A stretch of 64,000 nt of DNA, taken from assembly GCA_032158295.1 (NCBI GenBank), contig CM063263.1, forward strand, positions 11,170,974-11,234,973. The letters run 5' to 3'. The notes beneath the pieces are model-generated. The model did no database searches. It was given only the letters and a program-made list of their open reading frames with translations, and was not told the DNA's origin. The position numbers and the translations under genes were made by a program. Of the stretch, positions 10,621 through 22,949 are shown piece by piece; the first letter of the stretch is position 1; the number at the start of each line of letters is the position of its first letter. The stretch is from Pycnopodia helianthoides. Taxonomy: Eukaryota; Echinodermata; Asteroidea; Forcipulatida; Asteriidae.

Positions 10621-13065
10621 ATGGACTCGAAGCTAGCACATAATTTGAAGTGACGTAGTGCATATGGACCCCGAAGCAGCCATATAATGGTCTGGTAACT
10701 GGTATAACAGAGAACCAAAGTCGAGTCTAAAGTATTATGGATTTATAAATTGTGATCGTACCCATTTTCATGACGCTGCTGCCTACCAAAGAATTATACG
10801 GTTACAGTGCTCAAAGTAGTGCGTTTTCTATGAGTAGTATACCAACCTCGTTCCCAGTTGTGTACCATCTCGCCGTGCCATTTTGTCCCTTTCCATAATG
10901 CCTTGCTCGATCGTAACCCCTGGAAGTGTGACTTGAAATACCCAAATATATTGGATATTTTAATAAGTCCTGATGGTTGATCCATTCTGTGTTAGAGAAT
11001 AGTCGCAAAGCGCGCTATCAAAAGACGCATCAAGTCATACAGCAACTGGTCCCCTCTCAGTCTTTTTTGATATTGTAATATTATGTCTAAGTGTATGCAG
11101 TTAAGGCTAACTATGTAAAAACATGATTCATTCTAAAGTTTATTGCTTAAAAAAGGGCTTTTGACACGCGCCCGACAAGAGTTCCAAAGTTTTTAACAAG
11201 CGTGCTAGCAGAGCAGTCACTTATGGTTTGCCAATCAGCATTATTTCCCAGGGCTTCCCTTCCAGGGGTTAGTGACGAGAGGTATCGATACGGCGCGCTG
11301 CTCATGGTAGCGAGGCTGGTAGCATACGGCCCGTAAGCGCTGAATTCTGCGATAAGCAGCGCCTGGTGCGTGGGAGCTCTTTTGCACAGTGATGCACAAT
11401 CAACCACTTAGGTCCCTCAAGTGTGCCTTAAGGATCCTAAGGAACATTATGCTCCAATAATCAGCGTCTTGATTTAACCCAAGGGCGTTCATGGCAGAGA
11501 TGTTCTTGAAAGCGGAGCCTTTTATTGGCGATTTGAAGAAAAAAATATAATTAAGGACAGATTGAAATTGTACAAGGAAGAAAAGAAAAAGGAATGAAAT
11601 CTGTTCCACTGCAATCAGAGCGTTTTTCATGGATGACTGGGTAAGACGAAAGCTTAGGGGATGTCTAATTTACCGCATTTCATTTTAACTAGTGCCTAGT
11701 TTCCTAGGTTGATCTGTTTAATATAAATAGCTCTTGCTGCTTATGTCATGCTGCTTATGTCATGCTGCTAATGTGTACGTCTGCAACAGTCAGCTGCGCG
11801 AATGATTAAATCTCACAAACGAGACCAGGCTTTATTACGTCACTTTGGTTGCCTGCTTTTGCCTGGAAGAAATTCAAAATGGCGGCACCCTGAGAGCGAG
11901 ATGAATTATTGACTAGGACGAAAAATTTACCTATTCTCTCAAAACCGTTAGCTGCAATCAATTAACTGGATAATTTAACGATCATGAAAACCAACGGTTA
12001 AATTAATTCGACGGTTAGTTGGAGGCTAAGGTTTTTTGAATTAAAATAGAGATCGTTTATGATAAAGTGGTCGAAATCCGTGTGCAAAACTAAGAATGAC
12101 TGACATTTTCTTTGAGCATGGCGGCACATGGCTAACACGGGGAGTGATGAGTCGATATTGTACGGGGACCTCATAGCAGTATTGGTGCCGTGTTTTCATT
12201 TTCATTATGTAAAACGATATCCCTGTGTAAAATGGTGGCGGATTTGTTCATTTTTATTGAAGGTCAAAGAAGACAGTTCCTCTAAAAATGTGTGTCAATT
12301 TCAGCCCCAATGAGTTGTGGTGGTTCCGGAAAGCGAGGATGGTTTAACGACTCGACGTTTTTATAAGTATGCTCTAATCGTCTGAAACACACACAAAAAC
12401 AACAAAACAAAACAACCGGGATCTTGTTATTCTCCATTTTGATTTGAAAAGCTGAGTATTAAACACTTACCGCCAGTCACTGTTTAATAACCACGGGGTA
12501 TCGAGTAACAAAACCTTATGACAATCCACACCTCGTAACATAATATCTTACACGTGTGGTAAGGGTCATTAGTGTTCCCGTGGGTTCTTGGGGTCTTCTT
12601 TTTTTTCATTTTAATTTTTTCGAAAGGGCAGAATGCGCGCCCGATATCGATTCAAATCAATCTACGACTGTCTGCGGGGATTATAGGCACCATTAGGCGC
12701 ATGTGCAAACTGATTGGTTATACACAGACGGCTGTTACATGCTTTGTCTCAGTTACACAATACCGATTGGACGTAAGTGAAGTTTATTTTAAGATTCAAA
12801 AAGCAAAGGGACACATTTCCATTTATAACTAAACCTGCTTGGTAAGAAAACGTCATTAAGGTAGAATTTGTAAAAGAACAAATTTTCTTGCTTTCTAACT
12901 GTGTTATGGATTAGATAAATTGTAGCCAAAATAATTAATCCAGTATTAAAGAAATTAGTATCGGTACGTACAACAAAGTAGTTACTTTAACAGACGTTGA
13001 GTTTGCATCTGCCAAATTGCTGCAGAACCCACTACTGAAATATAGGATTCGAACTGCCTCTAGCT
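10621..13065. other. Gene-free, mostly unique sequence
   Basis: A GC-richer patch at 11150-11410 leaves an 86-codon frame open on the minus strand, but it matches nothing known. Otherwise only the 14-bp tandem repeat. Confidence 0.5.
11738..11773 (+). repeat. 14-bp tandem repeat, nearly three units
   Basis: TGCTGCTTATGTCA occurs twice in succession and is followed by TGCTGCTAATGT. Confidence 0.85.
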
Positions 13066-13245
13066 ACCAGGCAATCTCGGTGGTCTAGAGTGGCTAGACA
13101 TCTCCTCTAAGGCAAAGGTCGTTAGTTCGAGTCCCACCCGAGTAATATGATGTGGATTTTTGTTCACAGGACCCGGGAAAGTACTGAGAATGCAGTGCTT
13201 CACACGCCTCGTTGTATGAGTAAAACCAAACAAAATAGTCACTGC
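13066..13245 (+). mobile_element. tRNA-headed SINE with tail
   Basis: CTCGGTGGTCTAGAGTGGCT and GTTAGTTCGAGTCCCACC are A- and B-box-like, flanked by CTCGG/CCGAG. It continues into TGTTCACAGGACCCGGGAAA and GTGCTTCACACGCC. Cloverleaf pairing is incomplete, so this is not called as a tRNA gene. Confidence 0.5.
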
Positions 13246-13306
13246 TTGAATCTGGAAGTAGGAGACAAAAAATCAATGTTACAATTTAATGAATGTTATA
13301 GTTGGA

Positions 13307-13361
13307 CACGTGTTCGACACGTGTTCGACGCGTGTTCGACGCGTGTTCGACACGCGATCGA
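13307..13361 (+). repeat. 11-bp minisatellite, five units
   Basis: CACGTGTTCGA twice, CGCGTGTTCGA twice, then CACGCGATCGA. The first two units carry the E-box CACGTG. Confidence 0.93.
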
Positions 13362-13605
13362 CAAGTGGCTGACTGTTCCTTACTGCCACTGAAAAGGTTT
13401 CTTTTGCGTCAGTCAGCCTTCAGCCTTGTACCATTGATCACTCTTTTCACTAAATGAAAAAAAAAAAACAATCGTAAGGAAGCTTCAATCTTAAAATGCG
13501 TCACAAAAATTAGTTCAACGTCTTCTCATGGAAGCTTTTTCAACGTCAGTTTCATTGAAATTGTAGTATGCCTAAGTGCTGTCACCTAATGAGCCATCAT
13601 CTTTA

Positions 13606-13651
13606 CTGTCCGGAGGGAAGGACGGATGGATGGAAGGACGGACGAAAGGAC
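13606..13651 (+). repeat. Degenerate GGAC/GGAT tetranucleotide repeat
   Basis: GGAAGGACGGATGGATGGAA and GGACGGACGAAAGGAC; imperfect 4-base period. Confidence 0.75.
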
Positions 13652-16600
13652 TTTAACATTCCTTGGTTTGTCTCATTATTAAAACAGTGTCCTTTCTGAT
13701 CTTGGGAAGCTTCGTTGATTTGTCCATGAAAGCACATTGGTTTCTTGGAGACAATACAGCTTCATCGGTCGTTTCTTGAAGCCGTCCACCTCGGCCGTCC
13801 AAGAATGAGGTCGTGTCGGGTTCCGGCCAAGTTTATTTCCCCCGCCTCGAGTCGTACTGATTCCGAGGCCGCTCAGAGCTCGGGGCAAAGCTTTGTTAGA
13901 CCTGTACCGTTATTTAGAGTATCGGTAAAAATATTGTCACAAATAAAATAAAAAATAAATAAATTAATGATAAATCTCGTGAATGAGTCACTTACTATTC
14001 TTCATGATTACATAACAATTCTGAAAGATAAATAAACATTATTCATAGGGCAGTCAACATCTTTGCAATATTCTACACGAAGTTGTTAAAGCAAAAGCAA
14101 CAATTTGTAAAGGGCCTGGCCATTCGTTTCAATAATTATTATGGCCAACAACAACACAAGGGGTACATCGAATGTTGGTTTGCAGGTCGTGTCCATGTTG
14201 CGTTTGTCTGAGTCATGTTTCAAACATAGAAATCACAAAATAAAATGAACACTGGAAGGGGGAAAATGGGGGTAAAAACTACTTTCCATTGTCAGCCTCT
14301 TTCACGAACTTGTAAATTGTACGGTGTTCGGAAAACACCAATTAATAAAACAGCAGTATGAGCCTTTCTAGTCCGTTGCATTGTACTTAAATAAATTTCC
14401 CTCCGTAGAACGGGCCCCGTAAGCCGGGGCACCCAAGTCGAGGCCGTTCTCCTGCCCGGAAAAGAGAGCTTAGTACCCCGGGCTCGCAGGTGGGAGAGGG
14501 GCTCAATCGATGCATGCGCAGGGACGACGACCATTCTTGCCTGCCGACTCAATGTTGAGCCTGAAGCAATATTAATACACCCTCTCTGCATGATCAGATG
14601 ATTTGACAGAAATACCGAGAAATCGTGTAGGACGAGAATGAGGCTCTTGATTTAAGATATCAATTTGCAACACGCAGAAGAAATCTGTGTAACATTTCGA
14701 TGCAATTTGGGCCAATCTCATACGTGAAACGGTTGACTTTTTTCTTCTTCTGGGGGGGGGGGGGGTTGAAAACTAGGAGCACTACCTGTTTGAATTTTGG
14801 GAGGGAGTATTTTTCCCGAGTCTCTGACTTGAGAATAAAATGTTAAAACTCTCAAATTTGTCAAAACTAAACTGTACAATGAAAGCTGAACTGTTTGGTG
14901 ATACTTAGAACATTTCAAAGATATTTAATAATTAAATATAGAGGCTAGGCCTACACAAAAAGGTGCCGTTCCCCCAGGAAAACCTTCAGAACAAGCAATG
15001 TTGCTAAAAATTGCAGAAGATGTACCCTGTCTTGATTCAATGGGACATTAGGCGACCACTAGGTTTGCTCATACTGAGAAGATCATATATACCTTATCTT
15101 GATTCAAAGAAAGTAAGCATTTTACCAGCTCTAGCAGGTTTGAGAAAAAAAATAGTAGCACAAGAAGCCACAAAGTTGTCAATATTATCAATGCTTTACC
15201 GTACTTTATCTTGATTCAAAGAGATTAATCTTGACTCATACATTATAGAGATTAATGCCTTACCTTATCTTGATTCAAAGAGATTAATCTTGACTCAAAT
15301 ATTATAGAGATGAATACCGTACCTTATCCTGATCCATAGAGATTAAGCAAAGCGGTGGTAACAGCTCTTTCAATTTAACCCTGTCTTATCTCTGTGGATT
15401 GCCATTATCTTTTAATTAAAGACTATTTAGGCTTGCAGAGATACCATACTTTATGTTAATCAAGATGAAGAAGAAGAAAAAACAACAACCCTCCGTTGTA
15501 ATGATCTTTTTCTTAAACAATTCTTTGTCTGCGGCAGTCGTGTTATTTTTAGCAATCTTGAAAGGTTGTCTTTAAATCGAAACTCAAACCACTATTGGCA
15601 AGATGTACTAATGGTTATGCTGTCGTCTGACGCACGTTCCTTGCAAGTGAACGTTTAACATTGCACAACAGCCTCACCCATCGCTGCATAATGTTCTACA
15701 TCAACGCAGTTTGAGCACACAACAAAAATACATTTTTCCACAGATCGTATGGTCAACTGAAATACTTTAAATTAAAATAATTTATTTAACAATATTTCCA
15801 AGTGTATCTTCATACGATAAAAACAGCAGAAATGACAGAATTCCAAGACTAAATCCTTTTCTTATAAGAGGATGAATATCACCTTCTAAAAAGCAGAATA
15901 TTAAATATGCAGTCCTTCGTCCGTGTAGTAATATAGAACTGTACAGCCATTGCTTTTGGTATTCTGAGGATCAAATCTACAGGGATATTGGTGTGGAAGT
16001 TCGAACCCACAACTTTTTTTAAACACTGTACTGTTTGTTTTAAATTTAATCTTGTTTGCATAATTGTTATGAATTACTTACAACTGTTGCGTTAATCATT
16101 TCAAATTTAACTACAGGAAATACCCGCAGTGGACATAGACTCGCACTGGCTCGGTGTGTAGTTTACGTCACTAGGTCAGCTTGCACTGTGGAGAGAAAAA
16201 CAGGCAGTTGGTCGTAGTGTTGTTTTCAAATGGATAGTTGATGATTAAAATAGGCCTGCAACCAAATGATTTCACCCGGTGTGTTGAAAAACAGGCTAAA
16301 TTTAGGTGCATTAAGAGGACTCTGCAATGAATTTGCAATTCGGATTATCGGTAAAAGATCAGCCAGCCCTCACATCTAAAACCTCCTGGTGGTGACGAGG
16401 TAGTGTGGACAGCAGTGGGAACGTGCGGATAATCAATCCAATTACCCCCCTGGAAATGGATTTGCGACGGCCGTGATGACGTCATAGCACAGCCGTGTGC
16501 ACAAAAAGGGGCCACCATCCCAGGAAGTACTTGAGCGCTAATGTTTTAAACAACCCTCTTGACAGTTTCTGGACAGCATTCACGTGAGGAGAATGTATTT

Positions 16601-17111
16601 TATGTATGAGGTTACTGATTAACACCTCATCATCATTTGCCTCGCATTGTAATATAACCTCATTAACCTCCCATATGTTCACGTAACATATGCCTCACAA
16701 TATTGCCATCAGTGACTTTGTGATACACTTTCATTACTGAGGTGCAAGTCGATACGTTACAAGTGTATTTTCTCACACAATTTTTTACCAAATTGATATT
16801 TAATTTTTCATGAGATTGGTTGGCGAGATCGACGATTAAAATGTCATGCCAATCCTTCACCTAATACGTGTTTCATTCTGCGTTTCGATAAATAAATGAC
16901 ATGTTCAACTCTTCGTGAGGGAGGAAGGGAGGTCATGGAAACATCCGTATCAACGAGCATTTTGCCCATGAAAAATTTGCCATGAATTTTGTTTGGCTGT
17001 TTTCCTAAAACCTGATTGGTTTCAGTTGTCTGTGGACCAGTATGTCTTTTCGTACCTTTCACTAGGATATCATTTGGTCGTTAGTAGTGTATTCATCCTG
17101 GTAGTTCCCAA
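13652..17111. other. Gene-free stretch with GC-richer islands
   Basis: Unique GC-richer patches at 13.78-13.90 kb and 14.40-14.55 kb could be conserved non-coding DNA. An 11-base G run sits at about 14.75 kb and the TTGATTCAA minisatellite at 15.0-15.35 kb. No gene recognised. Confidence 0.5.
15032..15350 (+). repeat. Degenerate minisatellite with TTGATTCAA units
   Basis: CTTATCTTGATTCAAAGAGA and TTAATCTTGACTCA recur at 15211, 15270 and 15329 (59-base period); earlier TTGATTCAA copies at 15032 and 15099 are more spaced. Confidence 0.75.
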
Positions 17112-17588
17112 TAGGGGTGCACCCCACCAAATAATCTCCCATAGCACACAGTGCAAAATGCTAAATATTCAAAAATACACGAAAAATACTTAAAAGTCTC
17201 ACAGCTTTTAACTTGAAAGGAAAAATTATTAATGGACTCTTGAAATTTTATTCTCTGCTCAATTTCATATGGGGAGTCCCGTCGAGTTATTCTCCCTCCA
17301 AGTAAAAACACCCCTTCACAGGTGAAATTTTCAAAATGTCCGAGCATCAATCCTAAAAAAATGTCCCTACACCTCTCAGCAAATAGGACCATTTATTTCA
17401 GGGCCTATGTCATCCAAAATACCTCAAGCTGGAAGTCAACAACCCCCAGGTCACAATTGGGCAACATTTTTACACTGAAACACTTTCTCGGGGCTCTCAA
17501 ATCTGTCTAATATAGAATATTTTGAGGGCCTACAAAATATTAGTGAGCTCGACGCTCTGTTTTCTCCTATTTGGTGGGGTGCACCCTA
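17112..17588. mobile_element. Family F inverted-repeat element, about 477 bp
   Basis: Left end TAGGGGTGCACCCCACCAAA and right end TTTGGTGGGGTGCACCCTA are inverted repeats of about 21 bases flanked by TA. Each end itself contains the palindrome GGGGTGCACCCC or its near copy. No transposase ORF inside. TA edges suggest Tc1/mariner-like mobilisation. Confidence 0.68.
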
Positions 17589-19663
17589 TAGACCCTATCT
17601 TTGTGGGCAACTTTGGGTCTTGGCTTTGAACTGCGTCGATCAAGCGTTCTAACTTTTCTATACAGCCAAGTTGTTCGCCGACCAAATCAGGCGAGGAACT
17701 TGATAAAAAAAAACTCCCGGGTGCCGCACGCGGTATGTACGCGTCACGCACATGTGTGTGTTCCAAAAATTCACTAATTTGCCGGTAAAGATGGCCGACT
17801 TTACACTCTGTGACGTCAAGTGGGAAGCGCATCTATCGCTGTTCCATTCACAAAATTTGCTTGAATGACTCTTAACTACAAACACAAACTAAGTTCACCT
17901 CTTCCGTTGTTTTTTTTCCAGCATTTGGAATTTCCTGATATTTTTCGTGGAAAGGAAAAAATACACAGCTCTTCTTTCTTCCGGCAATAGTTCCGGTCGT
18001 TCATAAAAAAAGAGACAATAGAATTCCATCGCCCAAGTATTTTTGTCTGTTAATTTGAAAAGGCCCTTCTCCCGAACTCCCCGGACAATCTTTACAACTA
18101 AAGGCTGCCATGAAATACTCCTCTAAAAAAAAGGATCACTCTGTACCCTCCATTTACCGTAATCTTCACCCCCTGAAAGAAAGTGGAAGGTGGAAATAAT
18201 TATCATCCGGAAGATGAAGAGAAAGGGCTCATGTGAAGACTGAAACCTAATCCCTTGCTCCGGCAACCTGCACGTTCGCAGTCTTTCATGGACCAACCAG
18301 TACGAAAGTTTCGTGCACTCGTCCTCTTGATCGCCGCTGAGCAGTGGGGCACCTACGGCTGTTGCATGTGCTACAAAACGGCTCATTCACCGAGAATAAT
18401 TACACGAAATAGGAGCTTAGCGCAAATTACTGCCGTAAACGAAAAGGTTATAAACACAGTTGCTTAAGATTTTAACACGATGAACGTCTGCTGTGTATTC
18501 TGAATGAGATTGTTTTCATTGGTTATGTTTTTAATCGATGTTATGGGTTAGTTTTTGAATTAATCCAGTATAAAGCGATTATTTTAGTGCACATGACCAG
18601 CCGTCGGGAACGTGGAATTGATCGCCCTCCTCCGCCGGATGGTCAGATCAGATGTAGATGAAGTCCCGTGGCAATACAGCGGGCCTATACACGAGGTTGA
18701 ATACAAACCGGTCTCCCGTTACCCGTCCGCCATTTTGATTCCCCTTTATCACAGCTCGCAGGGAGCAACCTTTATGTGTCGCGTCCACTGAAAATGTCAC
18801 CAGGTGAGGCATGGCAACAACAAAGAGGATGGAAAGTTACCAGGCTGCGTTTCCATGACAACGCATCATGGACAATGGGCCTTCAGAAATTCCCCCTTGT
18901 GGTTCGTTTTTAACCGTACAGAAGCACGTTCCCATAAAGAATGTAGGGCAAGATGGTAATTAGAGCTGTCTCCCAAGACAAAATAAAAAAATCTGCAATG
19001 AAGAGAAAAGAAGCCTTCGTGACTTGGAGAGTTCAAGCCAAAAGTCTTATGGTCTCAAGAATTAATGCTTGCATTGTGTGCCTACCCACGGTTCCACTGT
19101 CAAAAGACTAAAGCCTTACACGTGTGGGTTTTCTCTATTTCGGATTATTCAAGTATAATTTAGGTGTACAAAAACCAACATTGAAAGAATAACTGCCGTG
19201 TTAAAGGATTTGATATAGGCCTAAGTTTAGTTTTAAAATCACAATTAGTTTTTTTTTTTTAATAAATATATTTGAGTTTCTATATATGAAGGCATCTACT
19301 TTAATTTAAATGCCACTCTTTATGCAATATACCCTTTACTAATCAATGTTGGTGAACCAAATATATATTCTAAAAGATTGCACTTTCTCACTGCTGCACA
19401 ATAAACAAAGTCATCTTTAAACAATCAACTACTGATTATGACCTAACAAACAATGGTCTATCAGTTTGTGAAACGATGAGGAGAAATGTCAAGGGATTAT
19501 CACTGCCCTGTGAAACTTTTCAGTGGGTATTACACACCGATTCTGTTTCACTGTGCAAAGGTTTAATAAAAAGTCAAGTTGCCATATATATCTTGGTTGA
19601 AATGGAAAAATCCAATCGACTTTTTGTTTCTGTTTTCAACTCTTGTTGAACATTCAAAAAGAC
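17589..19663. other. Gene-free, mostly unique sequence
   Basis: Contains the X-box-like site at 18.85 kb in a unique, moderately GC-rich block from 18.6 to 18.95 kb. No coding signal. Confidence 0.5.
18849..18862. promoter_or_regulatory. RFX X-box-like motif
   Basis: GTTTCCATGACAAC, one or two changes from the consensus GTTNCCATGGNAAC bound by RFX factors. A half-site (CATGGCAAC) lies 30 bases upstream, in a locally GC-richer unique stretch (18600-18900). Confidence 0.45.
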
Positions 19664-20022
19664 TTAACGGTATTACACAGTATTGGTAGAGCTGTCAAAA
19701 AATAATTGTCGCCTACAGCGTTCATTTTTTGTGTGATCAGCCACATACATGAAGTAACAAACATGTGAAAAAAATGGGCTAAATCCGTTGTGTGAGTCAG
19801 GAGAAAAAAGTGAAAAAACTATACACAATTTTCAGCACGTCGTCAACACATTGTCCTTAGTTTTGGTTGTAACAACCGAAATCAGCTGTTCCAATTTTGT
19901 ATTGTTTAGGTTTCAGGTACAACCTTCTCCAACAAGACTTCGTTTCAGAGTGATATATTTTTACAGAAATAAATGATTGTAGCACGAACTTCATAATCAG
20001 TAAGCTTTCAGAGTAAAATTAA
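19664..20022 (+). mobile_element. TTAA-type MITE, family C, copy 2
   Basis: Homologous to the reverse complement of 52927-53264: TGTGAGTCAGGAGAAAAAAG, TTGTAACAACCGAAATCAGC and AATCAGTAAGCTTTCAGA are common to both. TTAA occurs at both proposed edges. It is more diverged than the A and B copies. Confidence 0.6.
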
Positions 20023-22026
20023 GAAACCAATGTATTTTTTTTTTCAAATCCTTACCAATCCTGTACAACGATATCAATTTTTATATTATGACATTTGTGG
20101 GAATGGAAACTTGAAGATATGAAACAACAAACAGTTGCTGTTCTTGAAGTCATACAATAACAACAGTTGATGTTGTCTTGTCTCCTCTGCAAAAACATGA
20201 AGACCGATGAACCGTAATTATGTGTATGCTGTTCGAACTTCACTCCAGCAAGCCGTACCGTTGCCAGTGTTGTTTCCCCGGCCAACCATGCATAATGAAC
20301 CGCGCTCACCCACCCATGTATACACGAGGCCCTTGTGTGTTTGTTCAGTTTAAAGACGCATCCCTCGGGATCTTGTTTGGACTGACAATTTCCGGATTAG
20401 ATTTTTCTTTTCTAGAGTCCAAATATATTATAGTCGGAATATACATTTTCTCTCTACAGACGGGAGAAAAGATACTCCTAAATGTAATACAATTTCATCA
20501 AAAGGGAATGCGGTTAAAGGGTGTTTTATACAATTTATTGGTAAGATTGAAAATATAAATGCTCAAGAACAATACAAAAAGAACAACACAACACAAGAAT
20601 AGAAACAATAATCATTACTACCGATTAGAATAGAACAAACAGAGCACAGTGAATTTTTTTTTCACTGAAAACTAAGCTTAACTAAAAAGGGATGCACAAT
20701 TATTTGGTTCTATACGCAAACACATTTAGTTCAGACTCATGCACGCTATTTATAAAGCAATATCCTCAACAACAAAAAAATACTTCACGCGGCTCGAAAT
20801 TAAAAATCACACAAAGTCGTTAAATTCCACTCTCGATACAACAACCGCGAGTGATTTCTATAATTTGTTGTCCCTCGCCTTTTAGAAAGAGAAGCCTTCA
20901 ACTTACACTCTCTCTTTCTCATGAAACCTTTAGGAAAAATTACGTGCACGTCGAAATGTTAATAATTATATGAGGCCTAATAAAAGATAGATACTTTCTA
21001 ATCGAGAACTCAAACATGTCAAAATCGTTGCGTTAAAAATAGCCTTCGCTGTGTTTTATGATATTTGCATATTTTGCAAAATTTTGTTATGATATTAAGA
21101 AGGAAAAAAACTAATTTTGCTGTGCAGATATCGTTGCATTAAAAAAATTCCGGATTAGAATGGACCTGGATCCATGGCCCCGTTGTATAACATTACTGAA
21201 CAGTTTTCTTTATACAGACATTTTATTAATCAGATATTTCAGACAGTGTCCCTGCAGTCAGTATAGTCAAAAAGACCAAGAAATTGTTCAAAATTACGCA
21301 GAATCCGAGTTCAAAAGCCTGTTTTTTTTATTTTTTTATTTTTTGTTTAACAATACGGGTCAGCAGGCCCCCCATGGGGGACCCTGAGTTCGAGTCAATT
21401 CTGACCCAGGAGTTCTTAGAGTGTGGTAAGCAGAAACAAGGTCCAAGACCGATATGTCAGTGGTTTTCCTTCTCGTCAGAACTCCTTGTTTTAAACCTTT
21501 TACATGCGAAAGTTCTCCCTTACATTTTAAATCTTAGTTTAACAGCATACATTTGAATTTAAATTACTTTCGGTATTTTTTTTATTTTATATAACGCCTG
21601 CAACCATGTTTAATATAATTACACGTTCGTGTATACTATACAGCTAGAAAAAAACTCATTATTCACAATGTCCGAGGGCCAAATGACAAACAGCGTGAAA
21701 GCTCAATTTGCCGAGGAGTAAATTTGCATCAGTTGCCGGCAGGCCAGTCGAGGCAATCCCACCCTGATCTGACTTGGAAGGAATCTCCGGTCCTGTAATA
21801 ACTCAAGGCAGAAATCAAATCGTCAAACAAAACAAGATTGTGGCCGAAGAGATTGGACAGTTTAAACACCAGAACGGACTCTTCCTGTATCACTATTTTG
21901 GTCGACCTAAAGTGTATTTTCGAGTGCCGAATAAAATCAAATGTTCTGTCTTAAAAAAAAAGAAAATTGGGAACGCGGGCCCCACCGACTTTTTTAATAT
22001 GCGAAGAAAAAACAACAATCAAGCAC
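20023..22026. other. Gene-free, AT-rich sequence
   Basis: Only the family G fragment at 21.36 kb was recognised. The 112-codon frame at 20220-20558 shows no motif. Confidence 0.5.
21355..21425 (+). repeat. Family G repeat fragment
   Basis: ACGGGTCAGCAGGCCCCC, then GTCAATTCTGACCCAGGAGT and TTAGAGTGTG; the end of the family seen at 9.1 kb (GGAAGTGATTAGAGTGTAT). Confidence 0.55.
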
Positions 22027-22369
22027 TTAAAGGTATTGTACACTTTTGGTAACAGCTCAAAATCAGTGTCAACATTTTGTGTGATTAAACATATGCATGG
22101 ACAAACAAACCTGTGAAAGTTTGAGCTCAATTGGTCATCGAGGTCACGGGAAAATAGTGAAAGAGATGTTATGTGTTTTCTGTTTTTTTCAAATTATCGC
22201 GCGCGATAATTACTATTGTTTTACTCGTTTCTCACAAACGATAGCATTTTAGGCAGAAATATTTTAAGGAACCCTTTCTACCATTACTTAAATTTAATTC
22301 ATGTAAGTTATGTGTGAATCTGTGAACATTGTGTTTTTCGATCTTACCAATAGTTTACAGGGCCTTTAA
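22027..22369 (+). mobile_element. TTAA-bounded MITE, family A, copy 1
   Basis: Begins TTAAAGGTATTGTACAC and ends GTTTACAGGGCCTTTAA, so the ends are imperfect inverted repeats (TTAAAGG, four bases, GTAC, five bases, TGGTAA) with TTAA at both edges. The interior has the core CTCAATTGGTCATCGAGGTC and the 20 bp palindrome AATTATCGCGCGCGATAATT (22192-22211). No ORF. TTAA target sites are typical of piggyBac-type transposases, so it may be a non-autonomous relative; that is inference. Confidence 0.8.
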
Positions 22370-22503
22370 AAGGAAGGGTATACCTTTGGTAATTACTCCA
22401 AAAATGAATGACCATGAAAACTACACTTGGTAAGAAGCACTGCAGCCGTTGATAAAGTAATAACAATTTGAGAAATGATTCCCCTTCAACGGCATCTAGT
22501 TTT

Positions 22504-22895
<392 letters not shown>

Positions 22896-22907
22896 CTAAA
22901 ACATTTT

Positions 22908-22946
22908 AATCTGAGAAACGTTTCTGCATGAAACGTTTCTCAGATT
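22908..22946. repeat. Perfect 16-bp hairpin after the (GA)n tract
   Basis: Stem AATCTGAGAAACGTTT (22908-22923), loop CTGCATG, then the exact reverse complement at 22931-22946. Part of the family L element; a degraded version is at about 48.52 kb. Confidence 0.75.
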
Positions 22947-22949
22947 GTG

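Noticed and set aside
11147..11407. 86-codon minus-strand frame
   Set aside because: No recognisable family and no splice context; kept only as part of a gene-free region.
13075..13140. tRNA-Leu/Ser-like gene
   Set aside because: Only a short CTCGG/CCGAG pairing; D and anticodon stems not convincing; continues into a SINE-like tail.
14292..14591. 99-codon minus-strand frame in a GC-richer patch
   Set aside because: No motif, no low-complexity or domain signature, and GC-rich DNA lacks stops by chance.
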